From: Burkholderiales bacterium
GTDB lineage: Bacteria > Pseudomonadota > Gammaproteobacteria > Burkholderiales > CAIKXV01
NCBI GenBank assembly: GCA_014379045.1
Contig: JACMMK010000199.1
Location: 1-32,305 of the forward strand
DNA: 32,305 nt
Direction of reading: 5' to 3'
The translations under genes and the position numbers were made by a program. Position 1 is the stretch's first letter, and each line of letters opens with the position of its first letter. Of this stretch, positions 1 to 8,472 are shown in pieces. The notes under the pieces were generated by a model. That model was not told where the DNA came from, did not search any database, and worked only from the letters and a program-made list of their open reading frames with translations.

Positions 1-562
1 ACGCCTGCCACAGCGGAGCGGGCGGTGCGAGCAGGCCCATCGCGGCGAGCAGCGCGCCCAGGGCGACCGGCGCCAGCATGCGGTCGAGGGTCAGCATCGC
101 CATGCGCGCCGAGCCCAGAATCAATGCACCCCACCACCAGAGCGGCAACGCGTAGATCAGAAGTCCCAGGACCGGTTCGAGGCCAGCATCTGCGTCGACG
201 ACCCCACCCGCGTAAAGCGCGCCGATGGCTGCCTGTACCGCCAGGAAGAACGGCGCCATCGCATAGGCGAACACGGGAATCGCCAGCACCAGCCGGGGAT
301 TGCTGGCGGTGCGCGCGAGCAACCAGCCCGCGAGCAACAGCACCGGCAGGTCGAACACCGCACCGGGCAGCGCGCGCAGGTCGATCTCCCCCGGCGCGCC
401 GACGAACAGTCGCGACACGGCCAGGTTCGCCACGAGCCAGAGCGCCACCAGCAGACTCAGTCTGCCGACCGTCGCGCCGAACGCGTCGATCTTCAGCGGC
501 AGGAACAGCACCCCGCGCAGCCCGGCGTGGAGGCAGGATGCGAGCGAAGCCCGTGCGAGCAT
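1..562 (-). CDS. Multi-pass membrane protein, partial (C-terminus runs off the window)
   Basis: My translation of the minus strand from ATG at 562: MLARASLASCLHAGLRGVLFLPLKIDAFGATVGRLSLLVALWLVANLAVSRLF...VLGLLIYALPLWWWGALILGSARMAMLTLDRMLAPVALGALLAAMG...; open to position 1 with several hydrophobic segments. Absent from the ORF track because no stop lies in the window. Confidence 0.7.
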   Translation of the reverse strand, partial: MLARASLASCLHAGLRGVLFLPLKIDAFGATVGRLSLLVALWLVANLAVSRLFVGAPGEIDLRALPGAVFDLPVLLLAGWLLARTASNPRLVLAIPVFAYAMAPFFLAVQAAIGALYAGGVVDADAGLEPVLGLLIYALPLWWWGALILGSARMAMLTLDRMLAPVALGALLAAMGLLAPPAPLWQA

Positions 563-791
563 CGCCTCCGGTTCGGGCGGCGACGCAATGCGCGCACGGT
601 AGGGCGCGGGTGCGCGTACCGTCGTGTGCATCGTCGTGCGTCTCGTCGTGCGTCTCGCGGTGCGCATCGTGCTGCTGGAGCGCACCGCAGCGCCGGGGTG
701 TCGCGATCGCCACGGCCGCCTGGGTCCGAGCGCGCTGCCGTTGCCGGAGATTCGCCGCGCCCCGCCTCGCGCTAGCGTGAAGCGCACGCGC

Positions 792-1211
792 TCACGACGG
801 CTCCCACACCATGGCCTCGATCTTGTGACCGTCGGGGTCGCGCACGAAACACCCGTAGTACGGCTCGCCGTAATGCGGTCGCGCGCCGGGCGCGCCGTCG
901 TCGACACCGCCTGCGGCGAGTGCTTCACGATGGAATGCGTCGACCTGTGCGCGGCCAGACGCTAGAAAGCCGACGTGGGTGCCGTTGCCGGCGACCGCCG
1001 GCTTGCCGTCGATCGGGACGTGCACCCAGAACTCCGGGAACGCGCGTCCCCATGCGACCGCGGTCGGTTCCTCGGTCACCCGCACCAGGCCGAGGGTCGA
1101 CAGCACCCGATCGTAGAAAGTGACCGCGCGCGCAAAATCGTTGGTGCCGATCGACACATGCGACAGCGCACTCGGTGGATTCGACGCGGTCGCGTCGGTC
1201 TGCGCTTCCAT
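792..1211 (-). CDS. VOC family (glyoxalase/dioxygenase-like) protein
   Basis: 139 aa; LSHVSIGTNDFARAVTFYDRVLSTLGL... and ...YYGCFVRDPDGHKIEAMVWEPS are typical of VOC proteins. Confidence 0.9.
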   Translation of the reverse strand: MEAQTDATASNPPSALSHVSIGTNDFARAVTFYDRVLSTLGLVRVTEEPTAVAWGRAFPEFWVHVPIDGKPAVAGNGTHVGFLASGRAQVDAFHREALAAGGVDDGAPGARPHYGEPYYGCFVRDPDGHKIEAMVWEPS

Positions 1212-1233
1212 GGGAGGCGGCTTGCGCGTGTTG

Positions 1234-2034
1234 CTACGCGCGCATCAACTTGGGCGGCGCCACCGCGAACGCGCTCTGATCGATCGGCGCCAGACAGGTC
1301 TCGAGCAGCCTGCCGAAGCCATGCACCGGGATGCGCAGGTCGATCAGCCGCATGCAGGCCCAGAAGCACGCCTGGTTGCTGGTCACCACCGGCTTGCCGA
1401 AATCCTTCTCGATCTCGGCGATGATGTCGATGGTCGCGAGATTGGTGCACGAAATGAAGATCGCCTCGGCGTCGTCACGATCGATCTGCTTCGCCATCCG
1501 GTAGACGACTTCGGGCGGCACGCGACCGATGCCACGGCGTTCTTCCTGCGTGTCGCCGAGCTTCAACCCGTGCAGCGAGACGATCTTGAACCCGTAGCTC
1601 TCGAAGAAGGCGACTTCGGCGTCGTTGACGAAGTCGACGTACGGCGTACCCATCGCGATCTTGCGCACGCCACGCGTGCGCAGCGCTGCGGCGACCGCAC
1701 CGGCCGTCGCGGTGACCGGCGTGCCGGTCTGGCTGCGCATCTTGTCGAGCAACTGCGACATCGGGCAGATGAACGACCCCGATGTACAACCGTAGGCGAC
1801 GACATCGACCTCGGCGGTCGCGAGCTCCTCCGCGGCGCGGTCGAGCGCATCGGCCATCTTGTTGTACGACTCGAGATCGGCCTTGCCGAGCAGCAGCACG
1901 CGGCTCGTGTGAATGGTCACGCCCTCGGGCGCCATCTTCCACCACTCGGGCTCGTTGATCGTGTTCGTCGACGGAACGATCAGACCGATCTTGGCCTTGT
2001 AGCCGTAGGGGCTGTACATCGAGACGGCTTTCAT
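1234..2034 (-). CDS. Maleate cis-trans isomerase / Asp-Glu racemase superfamily protein
   Basis: 266 aa; KIGLIVPSTNTINEPEWWKMAPEGVTIHTSRV, with both conserved Cys motifs (AYGCTSGSF and FISCTNLATIDII). Confidence 0.88.
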   Translation of the reverse strand: MKAVSMYSPYGYKAKIGLIVPSTNTINEPEWWKMAPEGVTIHTSRVLLLGKADLESYNKMADALDRAAEELATAEVDVVAYGCTSGSFICPMSQLLDKMRSQTGTPVTATAGAVAAALRTRGVRKIAMGTPYVDFVNDAEVAFFESYGFKIVSLHGLKLGDTQEERRGIGRVPPEVVYRMAKQIDRDDAEAIFISCTNLATIDIIAEIEKDFGKPVVTSNQACFWACMRLIDLRIPVHGFGRLLETCLAPIDQSAFAVAPPKLMRA

Positions 2035-2110
2035 CGACTTCTCCTTGGGCGAGGAAAGTATAGGGAGCGCGCCGGGCTTGCTCGAACGCGCGCGCTCGGC
2101 GGGCGAGCGC

Positions 2111-2893
2111 TCAGCGATGCGCGAGCTTCTTCAACTGCGTGGCCGCGCCGGCGAACGTGTTGAACAGTGCGGCGGCGTCGTTCTGATACGGCATCCATTG
2201 TATGCCGCGCGCCAGCCACTTTTCTGCGCTGGCGACATCCTGGCAACTGAAGCCCCACGGCACCGAGTGCCGCGAGCAGGTTTCGATCACCTGTTCGCGT
2301 GCGGCCTGCAGCCTCGGATGATCGAGCTCGCCGGGTACGCCGAGCGCCTGCGACAGGTCGTCGGGCCCGATCATCACGGCGTCGAGCCCCTCGACCTGAC
2401 AGATCGCATCGAGATCGTCGAGCCCGACCTGCGACTCGATCATCGCGACGGTCAGCGTCTGCGCGTTGATGTGGGCGATCTGTTCGGCCGGGCGGTCGAG
2501 TCGGACATAGTCGGTATGCGGGCCGCGCAGGTTGAGGATGCGGGTGCCGCGCGGATGGAACTTGGTGATGCGCATGATCGATTCGAGCTGCTCGGCGGAG
2601 TCGATCATCGGCAGCAGCAGGCCCATCGCGCCGGCGTCCAGCGGACGGGTGTAGTCGTGCGGCGCAAGGCCCGCCGGGCGCACGATCGGCACGATGCCGG
2701 CTTCGCGCGCGATCAGCGCGAGGGTCGCGACCTCGGCGATCGTGAAGTCGGAGTGTTCCATCTCGATGATCACGAAGTCCAGACCCGCGACCGCGAGCAG
2801 TTTCATGAAGCGCGGGTGATGGACCACGGTCGCCCACGTGCCGAACGCGGGCTTGCCCGCCTGCCAGAGTGCCTTGACCGGGTTGGTGCGCAT
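2111..2893 (-). CDS. HpcH/HpaI aldolase/citrate lyase family protein
   Basis: 260 aa; GTWATVVHHPRFMKLLAVAGLDFVIIEMEHSDFT, LLLPMIDSAEQLESIM, GLDAVMIGPDDLSQALGVPGE. Confidence 0.9.
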   Translation of the reverse strand: MRTNPVKALWQAGKPAFGTWATVVHHPRFMKLLAVAGLDFVIIEMEHSDFTIAEVATLALIAREAGIVPIVRPAGLAPHDYTRPLDAGAMGLLLPMIDSAEQLESIMRITKFHPRGTRILNLRGPHTDYVRLDRPAEQIAHINAQTLTVAMIESQVGLDDLDAICQVEGLDAVMIGPDDLSQALGVPGELDHPRLQAAREQVIETCSRHSVPWGFSCQDVASAEKWLARGIQWMPYQNDAAALFNTFAGAATQLKKLAHR

Positions 2894-2899
2894 CGCGCG

Positions 2900-3505
2900 T
2901 CAGGCCTTCAGCTTCATCTGGCTGAACTTGACCGCTGCCTCGGCGAGATACGCGACCGTCGTCTCCCAGATGCGCTGCCCGTTCTCGGCGGTGGCGCCGC
3001 GCGGGTCGCCCTGGGTGCCGATCGGCGCGTAATCACCGATGTCGCTGAACACCATGAAGCTCGATTGCCGAGCGTGACCTTGCCGCTCGATACCGTCTTC
3101 ACACCGTCGACGAACGGTCGCAGCGATGTCGTCGCCTGCGCCCGGTCCATGAACACGTACTCGGGGCAGACCGCGAGCGCGACCGAAGTGACCATTTCGG
3201 AGGCGTGACCCGACGGCGCGTTGGTCGTGGCGAAGGTGACATAGGCTTCGAGCGTAGCCATCGATACCGACAGCGTGCCCGGATAGTCGAGGAACATGTG
3301 CGAATAGTTCGCCGGGATGATCGGCGTCACCGCAAACCCTGTCTTGTCGCCAACTGCGGTGCCGACCATCTCGCAGATGCGCAACTCGGCGCCAGTCGCC
3401 AGGTGCGCACCGTACTGCTCGGTCGCGCCGACCGGGATCAGCACCGTGTCGTGCCTGGTCAGATAGGCCTTGATGTCGGCATAGGTGGGAGTGGTCGGTG
3501 CGCAT
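2900..3505 (-). pseudogene. Creatininase-family amidohydrolase remnant (internal deletion plus frameshift)
   Basis: N-terminal family similarity (TYADIKAYLTRHDTVLIPVGATEQYGAHLATGAELRICE...PANYSHMFLDYPGTLSV) is in the frame of ORF 2914..3654. The C-terminal part (SSFMVFSDIGDYAPIGTQGDPRGATAENGQRIWETTVAYL) is in the frame of ORF 2900..3505. The central NGHGGN-type segment is missing. Confidence 0.75.
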
Positions 3506-3658
3506 GGGAAGTCCGGGTCGAATGGAGAGAGGCGGGGATCGAGGCGCGCTCGGGACGGCACCGATATTCTATTCCCGCGCGCCCTGCTTCCGTCGCGTCG
3601 CCGCGGCGGCGGCGTCTCGCGTCGGGCACGCCGGGGCGGTGATCCGCGCCTCACCCGG

Positions 3659-4708
3659 TCATTGCGTCCACGGGTTCACCTTCCACAGCGCGCGCAGACG
3701 CCGGTCGACCGACTGCAGTTCCGCCAGATACTGCTCGCGCGGCATGTAGCGAAGCGGCTGGAACGTCTTGCGTGCGAGCTCCTGGAACTCGGGCTCCTTC
3801 AGCGCGCGTGCGATCGCCTCACCCAGCCGCGCTACCGACTCTTTGGGCAGTGCGCGCGGGCCGGCGATACCGCGGAGCGAGCCGGTGTCGAGGTCGTAGC
3901 CCGACTCCTTGAAGGTCGGCAGCTCCGGTGCCGCGGCCGAGCGGTTCGCGGCCATCACGCCGAGCGTGCGAAACGGGCCGGCTTGGGTGAATTGCAGCGA
4001 TTCGTCCAGGTTCGCCGTCGTGGCCACGATGTCGCGCGCGAGCAGCGCGGTGCGGGCCGGCGCCGCGCCGCCGAAAGGCACATAGTTGAAGCGCACGCCC
4101 GAGGCCGCTTCGAGCATCAGCAGGCTGATATGGCCAGCCGATCCAACCCCTTGGGTGCCGACGGTCACTTTTCCCGGCGCGCTTTTCGCCGCGGCCACCA
4201 GGTCGGCGATCGTCTTCACCGGGTTGTCCGGAAGCACCGCGATCGTCGCCGGCGAATCGACCACGGCCGCGATGAACTCGAAGGTGTCGATCGAGAACGG
4301 CACCGAGCGTTCGATCGGGATCGTGATCACGCCCGGAGTGTTGACGATGCCGATCGTGTAGCCGTCGGGTTTCGCCTGAGCGAGTTCGGCGAGCGCGATG
4401 CCGCCGCCCGCTCCGGGCCGGTTCACCACCACCACCTTGCCCGGCAGGATCTTCTCGAGCGCCTGACCGAGCGTGCGTGCGGTAACGTCGGTGCCGCCGC
4501 CCGCCGCGAACGGCACCAGCAACGTGATCGGGCGCTCGGGATACGATTGTGCATTCGCCGAAGGTGCTGCCATCGCACTCAGCACTGCGGCCAGAAACAC
4601 GCGCACAACCGAGGTCCCGAGCCGACGACGCGGCCGCACCGGGCGAGCGAATCGAGAATCCGCGCCGTCCGGGCGAGCGCTTTGGTAAAAGGAGAAACTG
4701 CGGGTCAT
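3659..4708 (-). CDS. Bug family tripartite tricarboxylate transporter substrate-binding protein
   Basis: SYPERPITLLVPFAAGGGTDVTARTLGQALEKILPGKVVVVNRPGAGGGIALAELAQAKPDGYTIG; signal-peptide-like N-terminus. Start chosen at MTRSFSF (4708). Confidence 0.92.
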   Translation of the reverse strand: MTRSFSFYQSARPDGADSRFARPVRPRRRLGTSVVRVFLAAVLSAMAAPSANAQSYPERPITLLVPFAAGGGTDVTARTLGQALEKILPGKVVVVNRPGAGGGIALAELAQAKPDGYTIGIVNTPGVITIPIERSVPFSIDTFEFIAAVVDSPATIAVLPDNPVKTIADLVAAAKSAPGKVTVGTQGVGSAGHISLLMLEAASGVRFNYVPFGGAAPARTALLARDIVATTANLDESLQFTQAGPFRTLGVMAANRSAAAPELPTFKESGYDLDTGSLRGIAGPRALPKESVARLGEAIARALKEPEFQELARKTFQPLRYMPREQYLAELQSVDRRLRALWKVNPWTQ

Positions 4709-4813
4709 GAATCCGTCTCCCGAGATCGCAGTGTGAATCATTGCACCGATGCAATCGGCATGCCATCGATGCTGCCCACGCCACCGCGCGCTCATTCGCC
4801 TACGACTTTCCGC

Positions 4814-6004
4814 ATGAACGACAGAGCTCCGATGCACGACGATACGCCGTCAGTCCCTTCGATGACCCGTCCCAAGTTGCCCTGGGCCGGCACGACGATC
4901 TTCACTGTCATGTCGACGCTCGCCACGCAGCATCGCGCGCTCAACCTCGGGCAGGGCTTTCCCGATTTCGACTGCGATCCGGCCCTGCAGGCACTCGTCA
5001 CCGAAGCGATGCGCGCGGCGCACAACCAGTATGCCCCGATGCCGGGCGTGCCGGCGTTGTGCCAGCGCATCGCCGACAAGACCGCGGCGCTCTACGGGCA
5101 CCGGTACGAGGTCGACACCGAGATCACCGTCACCGCGGGCGCGACGCAGGCGATCATGGCGAGCGTAATCGCGCTCACCGGCGCCGGGGACGAAGTGATT
5201 GTGCTGGAACCCGCCTACGACGCCTACCTGCCGTCGATCGAGCTGGCAGGAGCGGTCGCGGTCCGCGTGCCGCTCGACGCCGCGCGCGACTACGCGGTGG
5301 ACTGGGATCGGGTGCGTGCCGCGATCACCCCGCGGACCCGGATGCTGTTGATCAACTTCCCGCACAACCCGACCGGACAGGTGCTCGACGACGCCGACCT
5401 GCGCGCACTCGAAGACATCGTCTCGAGCACCGGCATCGTCGTGTTGTCCGACGAGGTGTACGAACACATCGTGTACGACGGGCGCGTGCACCAGGGCATC
5501 GCGCGTTCGCCGTTGCTCGCCGCCAACGGCGTGCTGATATCGAGCTTCGGCAAGACCTTCCACACCACCGGCTGGAAGGTCGGCTACGTCTGTGCACCGC
5601 AGGCTCTCACCGCGGAGATCCGCAAGGTGCACCAGTTCATGGCGTTCGCAGTCTCGACGCCGATGCAGCATGCGATCGCGGCCTATCTCGCCGATCCCCG
5701 CCCCTACCTCGACCTGCCCGCGTTTTACCAATCGAAGCGCGACCGGTTCTGCAACGCGCTTTCGGGCTCACGGTTCAGGCTCTTGCCGTCACCGGGAACC
5801 TATTTCGTGCTGGCCGACTATTCGGCGCTCAGCGATGAGCCCGAGGATGTGTTCGCGCGCAGACTGATCGAACAGCACGGGGTGGCGGCGATCCCGGTTT
5901 CGGCGTTCTACCGGGAGGCCGTCGACAACAAAGTAGTGCGCTTCTGCTTTGCAAAGCGCGACGAGACCATCGACGCGGCAGCAGATAAACTGAGTGCGGT
6001 GTGA
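4814..6004 (+). CDS. PLP-dependent class I/II aminotransferase (methionine/kynurenine aminotransferase-like)
   Basis: C-terminal part of ORF 3485..6004: TRPKLPWAGTTIFTVMSTLATQHRALNLGQGFPDFDCDPALQ..., NFPHNPTGQVL, LSDEVYEHIVYDG, SSFGKTFHTTGWKVGY. Start could also be 4832 or 4862. Confidence 0.92.
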   Translation: MNDRAPMHDDTPSVPSMTRPKLPWAGTTIFTVMSTLATQHRALNLGQGFPDFDCDPALQALVTEAMRAAHNQYAPMPGVPALCQRIADKTAALYGHRYEVDTEITVTAGATQAIMASVIALTGAGDEVIVLEPAYDAYLPSIELAGAVAVRVPLDAARDYAVDWDRVRAAITPRTRMLLINFPHNPTGQVLDDADLRALEDIVSSTGIVVLSDEVYEHIVYDGRVHQGIARSPLLAANGVLISSFGKTFHTTGWKVGYVCAPQALTAEIRKVHQFMAFAVSTPMQHAIAAYLADPRPYLDLPAFYQSKRDRFCNALSGSRFRLLPSPGTYFVLADYSALSDEPEDVFARRLIEQHGVAAIPVSAFYREAVDNKVVRFCFAKRDETIDAAADKLSAV

Positions 6005-6182
6005 GTGTTCGGGAGGCGGGAGCGGTGCCGCGCGCGTTGCGGCGTGCGCTTCAATCATGATCGCAACATCTGTCGCGACCACAGCAGCGTGTGTGGGAGC
6101 GTGCACGGTGTCGGCCAGGGCCTTGCTCGGCGCGTGGACACAGACGAACCGTACAGTCTTCTTCGAGCCACGTCGCGTTCCT

Positions 6183-6616
6183 CTATACCGTCAGATCGCC
6201 TTCGTCTTCGCCATCCCAGTAGTGAATCCGGTCCGCCCTGACCTTGATGAGGATCAAGCCAGGCGTGTCCACGCCATCCTCGAACCATCGGTCGAGATCC
6301 TTGGTCCAGTGGTCCGCAAAAGCCTGTTTGTCGCTAATGAGTTGTACCGTGCCCTCGACGGCGATGAAGAGCGGCGGCTTGCCGGTCAGTCCCTTTGACC
6401 CGGTAAAGGTCAGGCCAACCTGCGCGTCACGTTGGATGCAGAGATCGTCCTCGCGCTGTCGTAGGAGAAGAAGTACGAGTCGCCCTCGTAGTCGACGTCG
6501 CCATTGTTGCTCATCGGGCGGGCCGCGCACGCCCCGTTATCCGTGCGCGTCGACAGCATCGCAAAGTCGAGCTGGCGCATTTTCCTGGACAAGTCCTTCA
6601 ACGTCATTTTCGTCAT
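6183..6616 (-). pseudogene. General stress protein / pyridoxamine 5'-phosphate oxidase-like FMN-binding split-barrel protein, frameshifted
   Basis: N-terminal half in ORF 6410..6733 (MTKMTLKDLSRKMRQLDFAMLSTRTDNGACAARPMSNNGDVDYEGDSYFFSYDSARTIS) continues in another frame in ORF 6183..6530 (IQRDAQVGLTFTGSKGLTGKPPLFIAVEGTVQLISDKQAFADHWTKDLDRWFEDGVDTPGLILIKVRADRIHYWDGEDEGDLTV). Break near 6440. Confidence 0.75.
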
Positions 6617-7060
6617 CCTTTGTCTGTTGGGTAAATGGGCATTGATCCACCGGCGGCAGTTCAATTCAATCGGTCGCGCTGAATTACAGCCGGGTACCCA
6701 GCACTTCGGCTGCGCGCAGCTGCAACACTCCACAGTTTGTCGCAGGGCTCAGGCCCGGCAGGCGGGATCGCTTGAGCCGTGAGCGCGCTCGGCGCCGGTG
6801 CGCTCGCTGTCCTGAGCAATACGGCAGTAACGTGGTCACGGTCATGCCTTCATCAACCAGGGGCCGCAGGTATCGCTCGATGCGCACTCAGGCAATCGTG
6901 CACGGACAACTCGAGTGCATACGGCTAGATTCTCGGTTTTCGTGGCGTGGTGCAGGGGTGCCGTGGCGTTGCCCGCCCGACCGATCGAGTACCCCGCTGA
7001 TCGGCATTACCGTACGCCGCGCGCTCATGGCGGCGCTCAGGCAAGCATGAGGTACCGGCA

Positions 7061-7885
7061 ATGACGTCCGGCGTGGCCGCCGAGCCCGCAGTCCTGTTCG
7101 TCTGCGCCTTCGCGGTGGTCGGCATTGCGGCAGGCATCGCTATCATCGTGCGCGCCTTTCGCAGCCTTCGCGAAACCTGGACAGCGCAGATCCTGCCGAC
7201 CTCGACCGTGCGTGCAATGGCGCTGGGGCCGGTAGAGCTCGAAGGCACGATCGCATCGGAATTGCTCGTCGATGACCCTGTTTACGGCAAACCATGCGTG
7301 TACTTCTCGGTCAGCGTCGCGCAGCGGGTGCTCACGCGAACCGATGAGGGCATCGGCTGGGAATGGGTTGGCATTCACCACGAGCACACGGGCCAGCGCC
7401 CGTTCTGGCTGCAGGACGCCACCGGCCGAAGTCTCGTCTGGGCGCCCGAGGCAGATCTGCGGATCGACTGTGCGAATTCGTATTCGTGCGGCTTGTTCGG
7501 GTCCATCTTCCGCAGTCCGTCGCCATCGCTCGACTTTCTGCGGCGCATAAAGAAGCAGCGCGTGTTCGTGCGCCAGGTGCGCTACGTGTTGGACGTCCTG
7601 CGGCCGGGGCATCGCGTGTTCATCCTCGGCAACGCGGTCGCCGGCAACGGGTTTCGCCCGCGCGAACCGGCGTTTCCCGATGTTCTGGCGGCGGCACTCG
7701 AACGTGCACCGCGGCGGATCATCACGCGCGGAGATGGCGCATTCATCATCGCCGAGGCCGCCACTGCTTTGCACTCCGGCGCCAACGTCGTCGCGCGCGT
7801 CGTCGTGGGTTTCGGGCTTGCCGCCTTTTCGTTCAGCGTACTGGTATTTTTCTGGTTTGTTTTCGATCCTGCTTTCGTCGGTTAG
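7061..7885 (+). CDS. GIDE-domain (bacterial 'E3 ubiquitin ligase family') membrane protein
   Basis: 274 aa; TM segments at both ends; STVRAMALGPVELEGTIASELLVDDPVYGKPCVYFSVSV...PFWLQDATGRSLVWAPEAD...VRYVLDVLRPGHRVFILGNA resembles GIDE/MUL1-like domains; no RING motif visible. Confidence 0.65.
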   Translation: MTSGVAAEPAVLFVCAFAVVGIAAGIAIIVRAFRSLRETWTAQILPTSTVRAMALGPVELEGTIASELLVDDPVYGKPCVYFSVSVAQRVLTRTDEGIGWEWVGIHHEHTGQRPFWLQDATGRSLVWAPEADLRIDCANSYSCGLFGSIFRSPSPSLDFLRRIKKQRVFVRQVRYVLDVLRPGHRVFILGNAVAGNGFRPREPAFPDVLAAALERAPRRIITRGDGAFIIAEAATALHSGANVVARVVVGFGLAAFSFSVLVFFWFVFDPAFVG

Positions 7886-8009
7886 CGATGCACGACCCGA
7901 TACGGGTCGACAAGCCGTGCCGTCTTTCGATAGAACACGGCGAATCGATCTCACGCTGCGACTCGTTCCCGATCACCTAAGTTGTTCAACCACCTCGAAG
8001 ACATCTGCG

Positions 8010-8120
8010 ATGAAAAGCCAGGCCTTGCAACAACCGTGGGGATGTCTTTTATTCATCGCGCTTGCGCTCGCATCTCTGGCGTGCACGCTCAGTGCGTCGA
8101 TCCTGATTTTGAATGCGTGA
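8010..8120 (+). CDS. Small single-TM peptide (hypothetical)
   Basis: MKSQALQQPWGCLLFIALALASLACTLSASILILNA*; the TGA stop overlaps a GTG start of the next ORF. Confidence 0.4.
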   Translation: MKSQALQQPWGCLLFIALALASLACTLSASILILNA

Positions 8121-8350
8121 CCTCGCCGTCGAAGCTTGCGTTTGCTGTGATCGTCGGTGGCGCATTCTATCTGGCGGTGGTCCTGTTCGTGCAGCTGATG
8201 GATGTTGTCGAGAAATTCCGGATACGACGCTATCTCGCACGCAGAGGACTCGGGCTGGCACGAATCCAGACTTACAAGACGCACTATGCCGTGAAATACA
8301 TCGAGGCCGGAGTCAAGAAGAGCGGTCGCTGGCCGGATGACTTCACCTGA
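8117..8350 (+). CDS. Small membrane protein (hypothetical)
   Basis: GTG-initiated reading: MTSPSKLAFAVIVGGAFYLAVVLFVQLMDVVEKFRIRRYLARRGLGLARIQTYKTHYAVKYIEAGVKKSGRWPDDFT; contained in ORF 7982..8350. Confidence 0.5.
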   Translation: MTSPSKLAFAVIVGGAFYLAVVLFVQLMDVVEKFRIRRYLARRGLGLARIQTYKTHYAVKYIEAGVKKSGRWPDDFT

Positions 8351-8472
8351 GGTACAGCATGAGCGTGTCGATGTCGAGGGCCATGGAGCAAGCGCGATCG
8401 ATGATCGGGCTGACGACTAACGATGCCGATGGCTGAGTACCCGAGCACTTCAACTCGACGCCGCCCTGACAC

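Noticed and set aside
1120-3208. Plus-strand ORFs 1120..2163 and 2045..3208
   Set aside because: Antisense to the isomerase and aldolase genes; no recognisable domain.
3485-4813. N-terminal 440 aa of the 839-aa plus-strand ORF
   Set aside because: Antisense to the Bug receptor and the creatininase remnant; the real gene begins near 4814.
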